From Chara braunii (taxonomy: Eukaryota > Streptophyta > Charophyceae > Charales > Characeae), in contig BFEA01000652.1 in assembly GCA_003427395.1 (NCBI GenBank), forward strand, positions 505,341 to 553,768: a DNA stretch of 48,428 bases, written 5' to 3'. Numbering within the stretch: the stretch's first letter is position 1; the number at the start of each line of letters is the position of its first letter. This document shows positions 20,391-29,099 of the stretch, piece after piece. Below the pieces are notes generated by a model, which saw only the letters and a list, made by a program, of their open reading frames with translations, had not been told where the DNA came from and did not search any database. The translations under genes were made by a program, and so were the position numbers.

Positions 20391-20890
20391 GGGGAGATGT
20401 AGCTCAGTGGTTAGAGCACCGGTTGGAAATGCGCATTGTGGTATGAGGTTGTGGGTTCAAAACTCCACAGCCTCGCGCATGGACACCGGCAGGGCGTTAG
20501 AATGACGGACGGCTGGACACACACACTCCCCTGGGCTGATGCATGGTACTATTACAGACACTGCCTGCGCACCACCCAGGGGATAAGTCCATGGGTATTG
20601 TATGCTGGCCTAGGCCTCATGTTGGTCACTGGTTGTTGTTGGCTTTGGTCACTCTGATGATCTCCCCAGTCCAGATATCACACACACTAGATTCACTTCC
20701 TACGCTAGTACAAGTGGTAGAACCCTCCAGTTTCACACTGTAGGTCATAGGTTCGAGTCCGGTTCGGACTTTGGGGCAGACCTGTCTCTACCACATGTTC
20801 ACACACACACCCCAGATAGCACAATCACGATACCTAGTCTATTACATATCATATACACATACCATACACACATATATATATAGCTACTCC
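20391..20890 (+). mobile_element. tRNA-derived SINE, copy 2, with two tRNA-like parts
   Basis: The head reads GGGGAGATGTAGCTCAGTGG (A box 20400-20410) with a B box GGTTCAAAACTCC at 20454. About 270 bases later a second tRNA-like part follows: ACAAGTGGTAGAACCC, then TAGGTCATAGGTTCGAGTCC with B box GGTTCGAGTCC near 20749. The element ends in CA- and TA-rich simple sequence. Neither head can be a working tRNA, because A-to-B spacing and stems do not fit. A dimeric SINE is the best reading. Confidence 0.78.
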
Positions 20891-21237
20891 ATATTCGCTA
20901 GGGATGATTCTCTGGATGGCCTTGGGTGGGGACGTGTGGCTCTCTTACGGGGAAGCTGTTGAGGATGAGTGCTGCTCTCTTGGATCGGGGGGTGGCATGG
21001 GGGTTGGGGGTGCATGGTGATACCGTGGCAGTCCAAATTATGGTTGGGAAGGGGTGCCTTGTAGGGAAACCAATGCCGAATTAAGGGGTGTATCCTACTC
21101 TCGTTGGCCGTAGACTCATTCAGGTTAGGAGTGAGTTGGCAGCGGTTGGTCGAGGGTAGTTGATGATGGACGAGGTCTCCTCCAATACCATTGGTCAATT
21201 CTCCCTGGTGAATAACAAGGTACACACACACAGTTAG

Positions 21238-21330
21238 GTACTAGTGGAGGTGATAGGTGCACCTCTCACCAGTACGCAGTACTCAATTCGTAGAGGCTCC
21301 ATGGTGGGAAGCAACATATAACCATACATA
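21238..21330 (-). repeat. Hairpin-tail copy H10
   Basis: Arms GTACTAGTGGAGGTG (21238-21252) and CACCTCTCACCAGTAC (21260-21275) pair nearly fully around ATAGGTG. GGCTCCATGGTGGGAAGCAA (hairpin II) follows. No poly(A) is visible. Confidence 0.75.
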
Positions 21331-21409
21331 TATAGCCCACGGGCACACATCCATGATACACAAACACACACGCATCACAAAAAAATGGCTGGGTGAAGGT
21401 CACGCAGGG

Positions 21410-21655
21410 GCCAATAGGTGATTGTTAGAGCCTGGCGTCCGAAGTACCCTTACGGCAAGGCTCCTCCGACTATGCTTCAACCAGGGCTAGGTCGCTAGCC
21501 CTGGTGCCTGTCGTTGCTGTTCGGTCCAAGTCCCCCTCGATATTGGTAGGGTGACGGTCCTGAGTGCTGGTCACACTAAGGTAGGATAGTAGGGATAGGG
21601 GATACGCTAGGAGTATTGACGTGAGGTTGGGATGGGTGGTGGCCTCGCCTTCCAA
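21410..21655 (+). repeat. Dispersed repeat, copy 1 of 2
   Basis: The stretch from CCAATAGGTGATTG to GGTGGCCTCG recurs at 22580-22805 with scattered substitutions. Shared blocks include GGGTCGCTAGCCCTGGTG and GTCCTGAGTGCTGGTCACAC. An A-run at 21657-21667 follows directly, so it may be the 3' part of a poly(A) element. Confidence 0.75.
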
Positions 21656-21667
21656 CAAAAAAAAAAA

Positions 21668-21810
21668 GGGGATGCTGGGCCCTTTTCCCAGCAGGTGCAG
21701 CTCCCCACTAATCGATGGAGCCTCCCTGAGAGCAGCTTGAGAGGTCTGCTCCTGCCAGCATCTCAAGCTGCCTCCGAAGATTGTTAAAAAAAAAAAAAAA
21801 AAAAAAAAAA
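21668..21810 (+). mobile_element. Hairpin-tail short retroelement H11
   Basis: The start is GGGGATGCTGGGCCC, with hairpin I as GCTGGG/CCCAGC. Hairpin II is present as GCTCCCCACTAATCGATGGA. Hairpin III has perfect 11-bp arms, GCAGCTTGAGA (21732-21742) and TCTCAAGCTGC (21761-21771), around the family loop. The A-run is at 21786-21810. The element was inserted directly after another A-run (21657-21667). Confidence 0.85.
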
Positions 21811-21825
21811 GACACACACACACAT

Positions 21826-21920
21826 GTACTGGTGGAGGTGATAGGAGCAGCACCTCTCACCGGTACTCACTCCGCAGATACTCCATGGTGGGGAGCAGCG
21901 TCTGCCATGAAATTGGGTCC
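21826..21920 (-). repeat. Hairpin-tail copy H12
   Basis: Arms GTACTGGTGGAGGTG (21826-21840) and CACCTCTCACCGGTAC (21851-21866) surround ATAGGAGCAG. A hairpin II remnant (CTCCATGGTGGGGAGCAGCG) and a hairpin I trace follow. It is opposite in strand to H11, only 15 bases away across a CA run. Confidence 0.78.
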
Positions 21921-22014
21921 ACACACACTACTACGAACATACACAAAGCCTGCGGGCACACACCAACATACACATACTCACACAACCATAGGGTCGAGAG
22001 GAGGTCATGATCAG

Positions 22015-22344
22015 CTGATAATGACGATAGGTGTCTTGATGATAAGTACCCCACCTTAAAAATACAGCTAGGGTCTGTGGTGGGAGAGTAGAGGACGTGA
22101 GTCACTGGTTGGTCTGGTGGGTTCCAACTGGTGATGATGATAGGCGTCTCGATGATAAGTACCCCGCCTTAAATATATAGCTAGGTCTATGGTGGGAGAG
22201 TACAGGGCGTGGGTTACTGGTTGGTCAACTTAGGGGCACACACACACACACACACACACAGGGCTGGGTGGAGGTCACAATCAACTGATAATGATGATAG
22301 GCTTCTCGATGATCAGCATCGCCAGCACTGGAGGGACAGTTTTC

Positions 22345-22377
<33 letters not shown>

Positions 22378-22580
22378 TTCTCGATGATAAGTACCCCGCC
22401 TTAAAAATACAGCTAGGGTCTGTGGTGGGAAAGCAGAGGGCGTGAGTCACTGGATGGCTTGGTAGGCTCCAACTGGTGATGATGATAGGTGTCTCGGTGA
22501 TATGTACCCCACCTTAAATATACAGCTAGGTCTGTGGTGGGAGAGTAGAGGGCGTGAGTTACTGGTTGGTCAACCTTAGG
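22015..22580 (+). repeat. 113-bp tandem pair, itself duplicated
   Basis: Units containing CTCGATGATAAGTACCCCGC, ACAGCTAGG and GTGGTGGGAGAGTA occur twice at 22015-22240 and twice at 22375-22575. The two pairs are separated by a CA microsatellite (22236-22260) and the small insertion at 22314-22374. No coding capacity is seen. Confidence 0.78.
22314..22374 (+). mobile_element. Very short poly(A) insertion with 14-bp target duplication
   Basis: A 31-base segment (starting CAGCATCGCCAGCACTGG) plus an A-run of 29 is flanked by GGCTTCTCGATGAT at 22300-22313 and 22375-22388. The direct repeat is exact. This is the classical product of target-primed reverse transcription after severe 5' truncation. 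The 31 bases do not match the hairpin-tail family, so the source RNA is another, unidentified poly(A) transcript. Confidence 0.8.
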
Positions 22581-22805
22581 GGCTAATAGGTGATTGCTTG
22601 AGTGTACGACGAGGCTCGTTCGACTACGCTTCCACCAGGGCTGGGTCGCTAGCCCTGGTGTCTGTCACTACTGTTCAGTCCCAAGTTCCCCTCGATACTG
22701 GTAGGGTGATGGTCCTGAGTGCTGGTCACACTGAGGTAGGATAGTAGGGATAGAGGACGGGCTAGGAGTATTGACGCGAGGATGGGATGGGAGGTGGCCT
22801 CGTCT
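22580..22805 (+). repeat. Dispersed repeat, copy 2 of 2
   Basis: Partner of 21410-21655. It continues past the point where copy 1 meets its A-run, so copy 1 may be truncated there. Confidence 0.75.
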
Positions 22806-23040
22806 CCTCAGGGCGATCATGGCTGACCGCTTCGGGCGATCAATGTGTGCCTCATAACTAGCCTCTACAACACCCTGGACCAGTTCTTTTCTTTTTCTTT
22901 CACCAGTTGAGCCGCTTGAGCCTAAGTTCATAAAGCTGCCTTCCGAGGCTGCAATGGCCTCGATTTTAGGCGATGGACTTTTTGCAAAAAACAAAGCGGT
23001 ACCAGTACAGCTTCATTTTGAGGATTCTTCAGCGCAGACG

Positions 23041-23135
23041 TGGCTGACCCAGCTTCAGAAGTAGGCTTGCCTGCCTTTTTCAACTTGTCCCAGCTTCAGA
23101 CGTAGGCTTGCCTTCCCTTTTCAACTTGTCCCGCC
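23041..23135. repeat. 41- to 42-bp tandem duplication
   Basis: CCCAGCTTCAGAAGTAGGCT with its continuation through CAACTTGT occurs twice in a row, followed by CCCGCC. The second copy lies at the 3' end of the minus-strand frame 23080-23364. Confidence 0.75.
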
Positions 23136-23364
23136 GGGCCCCACGCAGTAGTGTTTCCACATCATACCAAAGAGCCTGGAGTCCACCCTCAAGGTGAAGC
23201 ACAACCAGTGCCTGCATGATACGTTGCACGCAGTTATAACCACATACATACTCGATATTTCTGGTGCCTGTGAGCCTGTGGGCATAATTGTAACCTGATG
23301 CATTCTCGATCCCAATACCGAGGTGGTAAAGTGAGTAGGGAGTTTCTTGTCGTCTCGCTTTCAT
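23080..23364 (-). CDS. Possible coding fragment, 94 residues
   Basis: An ATG-started minus frame reads MKARRQETPYSLYHLGIG and contains GYNYAHRLTG and GYNCVQRI, then a hydrophobic-charged stretch LVVLHLEGGLQALWYDVETL. The composition is protein-like and no LINE similarity is seen. It ends within a tandem duplication. No family is recognised, and a host exon, a retrogene piece or a chance frame are all possible. Confidence 0.22.
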   Translation of the reverse strand: MKARRQETPYSLYHLGIGIENASGYNYAHRLTGTRNIEYVCGYNCVQRIMQALVVLHLEGGLQALWYDVETLLRGARRDKLKREGKPTSEAGTS

Positions 23365-23850
23365 TCTATCTTGGGCAGAATCTGTGCGTAATTATGACCG
23401 GTGCATACACTCTCGATCTAGGCAGCACCCCGTACGAGTACCAAGGGAGTCCCAATATGTACTAAAAAATCCAGAGTATGTGTAGGCCTTTTTTTTTTTT
23501 TTTTTTTTTTCCGTGAAGGGTTCTAGGGACATTGCCCATCAATCCTTGGCATTTCTGTGCCCAGAAATAATGGTCGTATTACGAAGTGTATGACACTGCA
23601 TCACCTCAGGTACTTCCAAGCTCCAGGAGCACCACCACCGCCACCACCACACCATCCCTGCAAATAATTTCTGCTGCACAGTTTGCTTTTTGAAACAAGT
23701 ATGGACGTGGCAGGTTTTCAGTTCACAAAGGAAAAAGAAACATGCGCCCGCGGGGACAACAACCGCCGAGTTCAAAAATGCAATTTCGGTAGAAAAGGAT
23801 CTTTTTTGGTGGGGGGTGGGGGGGAGCTGGGACAAATGCTCCAATAACGA

Positions 23851-24126
23851 CCATTTCGTCAAAATGGACATTTTTTATTTTTTGAACGAAATTGAAACTG
23901 AGTTTTTTGGCCGAAAACTCGTCAAAATTTGCTGTTCCTGAGGGTCCGGCGTTGCCATTTCGTCAAAATGGACATTTTTTATTTTTTGAACGAAATTGAA
24001 ACTGAGTTTTTTGGCCGAAAACTCGTCAAAATTTGTTGTTCCTGAGGGTCCAGCGTTTGTATGGGACGCTGGGCCCGGTTTCAATTTCGTTCAAAAAATA
24101 AAAGATGTCCATTTTGACGAAATGGC
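23851..24126. repeat. 104-bp tandem repeat with a third, inverted copy
   Basis: Units starting CCATTTCGTCAAAATGGACA lie at 23851 and 23955. A partial inverted copy lies at about 24081-24126 (TTTCAATTTCGTTC...GACGAAATGG). The period is not a multiple of three, so an apparent shared peptide frame is not maintained and coding is unlikely. Confidence 0.82.
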
Positions 24127-24184
24127 AGTTCAATCTATTTGTTGGGAGCAACACGTGCTGGGAACCGGGCCCAGCGTCCCATAT
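24061..24184. repeat. Hairpin I sequences as outward inverted repeat (H13)
   Basis: ATGGGACGCTGGGCCCGGTT at 24061-24080 and its exact reverse complement at about 24160-24179 flank a segment holding the inverted 104-bp-unit copy and a hairpin II remnant. The right arm with GTTGGGAGCAACACG is a normal minus tail. The left arm is an extra plus-strand copy of the tail start. Confidence 0.78.
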
Positions 24185-24424
24185 GAATTATATAAACATT
24201 GGATTACCAGGGCCATTACCCTGCTTTGGCTGAGAAACACTAAGAACAATTCAAGAAAGATTTTAGAAAACCATGAGTAAACAACCTCCGAGGAGCTGCT
24301 GAGAGAAAACACAAATCCAACATGTACCTAAAATTCAGAGTAAACCATGCGACCCAACTGAAAGCAATCTGTTGGGCCTTTTTGACTTTTTTGAGCCAAC
24401 TGTGCGGCGAACGAAAAACAGTTA

Positions 24425-24905
24425 AACCAGAAGCGGTTGCAGCAAACCTGAGGACCCACAAAGACATCCAAAGAATACAACTATACTCGATCCCAAAAGA
24501 AGCCATCCCGGTTTGCTCAATGTTCGCTGACGACCTTACCTGGATGGTGGATGCAATCCGGGAGTCTATGGAGGAAGTCCGATTGATTCTGTACCCTATC
24601 TGACATGAGAGTCAATTGGGCGAACAAGACCCTCGGATGGTGGATCCACCATCAAGGTGTAAGACCTCCGGAACAACCGAGGGTTAGGTGGCTGCATCAA
24701 GATGCCCTGATCAGAGTCTTGGGCATCTCTTTGACAGCCAATGGCAAACCATCAACCAACAATGAATGGATATCCAAGTCCCCTTTGGAGAAGCTAGCAC
24801 TATGGAAAGACAAGCATACCTCTCTGATCGGCAGGACCTTGGTGATTAACAATGTAGTGGTCGCCTCTCTTTGGTATAGGTCAGCCATCTGGGGTTGGAC
24901 AAGGC
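24425..24905 (+). pseudogene. LINE D reverse transcriptase fragment
   Basis: A plus-strand piece of ORF2 starting near AVAANLRTHKD. It has motif C as VCSMFADDLTWMVDAI, followed after a one-base frame change by GWWIHHQGVRPPEQPRVRWL, RVLGISLTANGKP and TLVINNVVVASLWYRSAIW. It is cut at both ends: 5' near 24425, and 3' where the minus-strand tail of LINE C abuts in a short AT run. Only the palm end and connection region remain. Confidence 0.82.
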
Positions 24906-25163
24906 TGCCTCTTTTTTTTATATATATAAAAGAAAGCTCCATCTATTGGTGGGGAGCAACACCTGCTGGAAACCGGGTCCAGCATCCCTTGAGTGCATGA
25001 ATGATATAAATGAACCATAGAGTTGGGCTGAGATGTGCCTCTTCACCCCATTAGGGCGCCAGATGAAAACAACATCATTCTAGTACTATTCCTTTCTTAT
25101 CTATCAACCCTCCCTTTGAGCTAGATACACTTTTTCCAGCCATTCAACTAGTCTCAACTTCAT

Positions 25164-26985
25164 TCATACCCAAACCAACCCCTTGAGACCAAACTCAGTG
25201 TCGAGGGGGGAAAGGGGTCTGGGAAGCCCGATACTGGCCGTAAAGGGATTGCTGGGTCGATCATAATTCTGAGTCAGATCCTCCTCTTCACCTCTCCTTG
25301 CCCCTTCCCATTTAACCTTCCCCATCTTCCTCTCATGGGTTCCTCCTAGCCAGCATTGGTTGAATCGTTGAATGCGTTGAAAATTTTCTTTTTGCAAGGA
25401 TATAAACTATATTTTTTCCTTACATTGCTCTCATTTTATAATGATGTCAATTTGTATTTTTGGCTTAACTGTGTCATTGAATTATGGTCCATCTAGCCGA
25501 GCCCCCTTCACTTCATACATACATCTTCTTAACCATATTGCCCATAATACCGCTCTCCTATCCATGCTGTACAAATTTTGTGAGAATTATCAATAAATTT
25601 AGGGGACCAGGTTTCAAGAAGAAGGGTTCTCCAGTCCTATGGTCACTGAATTTTTGTTTCCAAATTAGACCAACTACGTTCCCACGACCTCCGTATCCAA
25701 ATTGCCTCAGGACACTGTAGGAATACATGTTCGATTGTCTCAAGAATTAACTTAGATGGAAACGCAGACCTACAAAATTTACACCAGGGAAGCGCTTTCC
25801 CTCTTTGTTTCAGTGTCGATATGTCTATAAGCCTGTCATATCTAGGTAGACACCAATGCTCTGTTTGCCATTGTAATAAAGTCACTTTTGCAGGTTTAAT
25901 TTTGGTCTTACTGAACCATTTTACCTTTCTTAATGATTATTTATTAACATTAACATTAAGATGCTTCATCCATCTTTCCTCTGCCTTGTTTTTTAAATAA
26001 TCTTAGGGCGAAGCATCCTGTAATTGGATTTCACTGACAACCTGTGAAGAGCACAAGAATACGTTCTTCATTTCCTTCTTGTAATAGACCACTTCCAATT
26101 AGCAGAAGCAAGGGTCAGATGACTTATGGGTGTATTAGGTTTAAAGACTATCCATTTATCTTTGTGCCTGAATACTCTGATCCTGAATACTTGATCTTTT
26201 GTCACTCTTCTTATACTATTCTGGTCCTTGATTATAACCATGTGATTACTATTCATGTCATAGGTAGTGAGAAGGGTCTCCTCATTCTCCAAAACTACTA
26301 CAATACTACCTAAGATATTTGAATGATCTTTCATGGCAACTCAATCACTCTCTAATAACTGAGGTATTTTTTTTAGAATCCTTCCCCAATCCAAAGGCAT
26401 CCAATTGATCAAATTTTCTAAAGCTTTCTAAAAATGATGACAATACTTAAGGTGAGTCTGTAACTGTGAAGGGGTAATCCACTTTTTTTTTTCCACTGTT
26501 TCAGATGTCTTTTATTCTAACAATACAATATTTAACCCACTCTTTCCAGGGGGAATCTCCACAACGAAGAACACATCCTTTTGGATTTTTTAGGAGACTA
26601 TTATCAAAGAGTAGATGTTGACATACCTCCTCCCATCTGTTAGGAGGGTTTCGGTCTGTTAGTGATAATCTCCTCCATGTTTTGATGAGGTTATGCCAAA
26701 ATAAATCATTGTGTAAATCTATTTTTGCCGCCCTCCTATCTGATGCACATTCATCCAACGGTTCGTTCACCAACCCTTTTGGAATGAGCCAATACCCATT
26801 TTTTAGCCACATCATTGAATCTATGTTGTCAGATATCTTCGGTGCAAGATGTCTGATCTGTTCACAAGCCAACACACTCCAAGGGGTTTGGGGACTAAAG
26901 AACTTCGTCAATGTAGACCCATCCTTCGTGGTCCAGGTCTTCAATGTGTCAATGTGTAGTTTGAAATGGGTCACGAAGAAGACGG
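25164..26985 (-). pseudogene. LINE C ORF2 C-terminal region with zf-RVT finger
   Basis: The minus frame 27049-26501 carries PWSVLACEQIRHLAP, WRRLSLTDRNPPNRWEEV and WKEWVKYCIVRIKDI, matching LINEs A and E1. Later blocks include KWIVFKPNTPISHL (around 26150) and the zinc finger LPWCKFC...ETIEHVFLQCP (around 25700-25800) with CX2C and HX4C intact. NQCWLGG and KVKWEG lie near the C-terminus (about 25330). Several stops and shifts separate the blocks. Confidence 0.8.
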
Positions 26986-28002
26986 TCAGTGGTTTTGATT
27001 CGTCGAGTTGGGTGGTGCGGGCATTCAATTCCGGAAACACAGTACCCATATTGTTGGCACTTGAAGCACCATGGGCGCCGCTTATGGGCTGTGCAGATTT
27101 TGAAATCCTTCACCCCAATCTTGAAGGGGATTTGGAAGATATGGTCTGACGACAGATCCAAAGCTACCATTATATAGTTGTCCCGCGCGGCCACGCGCGA
27201 GGGCAGCGGGTCAATAAAATCAACAACGTCATATTTTTTAGCGAGGTTTTGCACGAAAGCATCATGGATCTCAATTGGGATATGGCGATATTCTACCCAA
27301 TGGTGGTCGACCGTCAGTTGTTCTCTCTTTTCCTCCCTTCTCTGTTGACGTTGTGGGGACCATGGATAGATTCTGACATCGGATCGGCCGCACCGCACGC
27401 TACGCCATGTGACCATGATCTTCTTATTTGTATCAAACATGCAAATGACTGCAAAGACCGTTAACGAGATTAGTTGGGTCATAACTTAATCACGTACTCC
27501 TGCCTCACTCCCTTTGAGCGTAGCAAGCTTCTTCCGTATCCAACCGATCTTATCATTGGACAATTTATACATGACGTCGTCACAGGAAACCCAGTTACTT
27601 GCATGGCGGGTGTACAGTTCGTTTCGTTCTTCAATCTTAGTTGCTCGCAGCGTTTTTACCTGACATTTCTTCCCAGGGAACCAGACGGTCCTCTGACCTG
27701 AGAAGTTTGGAGAGGAAAAAAGTGTTGGTTGTTCAACTTGTGAGGTTGTCCAGCAGGATCCGCCAGGTTTGGCAAGGTGTTCCCTCCTCACCTCGCTGGA
27801 CCATCAGAGCTTCTCCATCATAGGGGCGTTTGACCTTGTCAGTCCAGGAGGTGGGGGAGGAGGATGAAGTCGGTGTTGTGTGTGACTCAATGCACTCTTT
27901 GGTGACCTGCAGGTCTTTCAAAAGCTTTGCTGGTGAAATCGACTCATGTTGTTGTTGTCTGCTCCTCCCCGAGTTTTCTTTTGTGAGGCATGGGTCTTTC
28001 AT
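26960..28002 (-). pseudogene. LINE C ORF1 with CCHC-type knuckle
   Basis: The N-terminal part (28002-27733) is Ser/Thr-rich and ends in SWTDKVKRPYDGE. Next comes a globular region (27791-27486, shared with E2 as YTRHASNWVSCDDVMYKLSN) and a block with IPIEIHDAFV, YDVVDFIDPLPSR and NYIMVALDLS. This layout resembles the DUF4283-like domain of plant LINE gag proteins. A knuckle CFKCQQYGYCVSGIEC follows at about 27050, where relatives support CX2CX4HX6C and the His is Tyr here. ORF1 ends at the deletion junction. The protein would bind RNA. Frames are broken twice. Confidence 0.7.
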
Positions 28003-28229
28003 GGTTGTCTTTTAGAGGGCCAGAATGGCGCATCGCTCCCTGATAATAGATGTGCATTGGCTTTGGCCTCCTATTCTTTTTTTGTATCGTCATTCCCTTT
28101 GTTTCACTTTAACTCCCTCCCTCCCTACGTAAGCCCTTTTACTAGTTTCAACCCTTCTGACCGTCAGTCGTAAAGTAGTGTGTAAAAATGGAGGGGGAGA
28201 GGGGGCGACAGAAATGGAGAAAAAAAAGA

Positions 28230-28290
28230 AATACAAGCGGGGTCTCAATCTAACGGGGGGGGAGGGGGGGGGGGCGGNGGGTTGGGGAGA
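28230..28290. repeat. G-rich run
   Basis: Long G-runs containing one N, at about 28254-28288, are able to form a G-quadruplex on the plus strand. The neighbouring stretch 28010-28430 shows no supportable gene and could be LINE C leader sequence. Confidence 0.5.
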
Positions 28291-28429
28291 GGTGACCGAT
28301 GGTGGGTGTACAGGCTTTGCTTACCTATATCCGCTCTTCTCCACCACGTGCCAAAAAGTCCGCAGGGTACCGTGAGAAAGCGAATTGTGCCCTGTTGTCG
28401 CCCAATTGCCACTCCACCGCTATTTCTGA

Positions 28430-28830
28430 GCTGTCTTGTCCGGTCGCCCCTCCAATGCGTCTCCTTGCCTCACTCTTTTGGATCCACCTTCGTCCCTTCT
28501 GCTCGCTTCATTATGCCGAGTCGTTTTGTCCAACCATCCCCCCGATGCGCCTCCCTGCCTCTCTTGTTTTGATCCACCTTCGTCCCGACACTTCACATCG
28601 TTTCCGTGTACGTGTCGTTGGTTATGTGGAACCTCGCCTTCCTATGCTACACTCTGCCACCCCGGCTCATCCTGGGCAGATCCCATTTGATATTGGGTTG
28701 TCATTTTGACCAGCCGTCCCTCCGATCGCATACGTGTCCTCGGTTCTGTGGCACCTCGCCTTCCTATGCTACACTCTTCCTCCTTGGCTCACCCGGATTG
28801 ACTTTCCGGTTGAATGTCGGGTTGTGCAGT
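28430..28830. repeat. Two adjacent tandem duplications
   Basis: A unit of about 90 bp containing TTTTGATCCACCTTCGTCCC-like sequence lies at about 28430 and 28524. A unit of about 123 bp with CCTTCCTATGCTACACTCT lies at about 28604 and 28727. They sit just upstream of LINE C on the minus strand and upstream of LINE F on the plus strand. They may be leader monomers, but this is unproven. No gene is seen at 28830-29100. Confidence 0.65.
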
Positions 28831-29099
28831 CAAAAATTCATGAATCTCCACTTGTCACCCCTCTCTCATCCCCAGTGCTCTCTCCTTCCTTCCTTCTTTC
28901 CCCTTCCGCCATTCTTCCACTCTCCAGACCCCGACCGACGCCTAAAAATTAACAAGAGCTGTCGCCCTTCGGTCATTGCTGAAGTTCTCCGATTCCACGG
29001 TGACAGCGGAAAAATTCGCGCTACAATCGTCGCAAACCTGTCACGGTGCTAGCGCTAAGGCGGCGCCTAAAACTTCTCAAATTGGCTGCATCGTCCAAC

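Larger units (their letters stand above)
24936..28010 (-). mobile_element. LINE C, internally deleted LINE lacking endonuclease and RT
   Basis: On the minus strand, ORF1 (28002 to about 26990) runs almost directly into the C-terminal part of ORF2 (from about 26970 down to 25164). The two-hairpin tail follows at 24936-24990. Endonuclease and RT, about 2.5 kb in relatives, are missing. Such a copy could move only with proteins supplied by an intact LINE. The tail has only a short AT/A-rich end. Confidence 0.8.

Noticed and set aside
20391-20480. Possible functional tRNA gene
   Set aside because: A and B boxes are good, but the boxes are too far apart for the implied arms, the stems do not close, and the unit is repeated with a long shared body. 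It is a SINE head.
23690-24085. Shared peptide FVKMDIFYFLNEIETEFF suggesting a coding repeat
   Set aside because: The repeat period is 104, not a multiple of three, so the frame is not kept between copies.
24240-24425. Protein-like frame MYLKFRVNHATQLKAICWAF upstream of the LINE D RT
   Set aside because: The nucleotide sequence resembles the non-coding flank at 32074-32160, and the match to ORF2 starts only near 24425.
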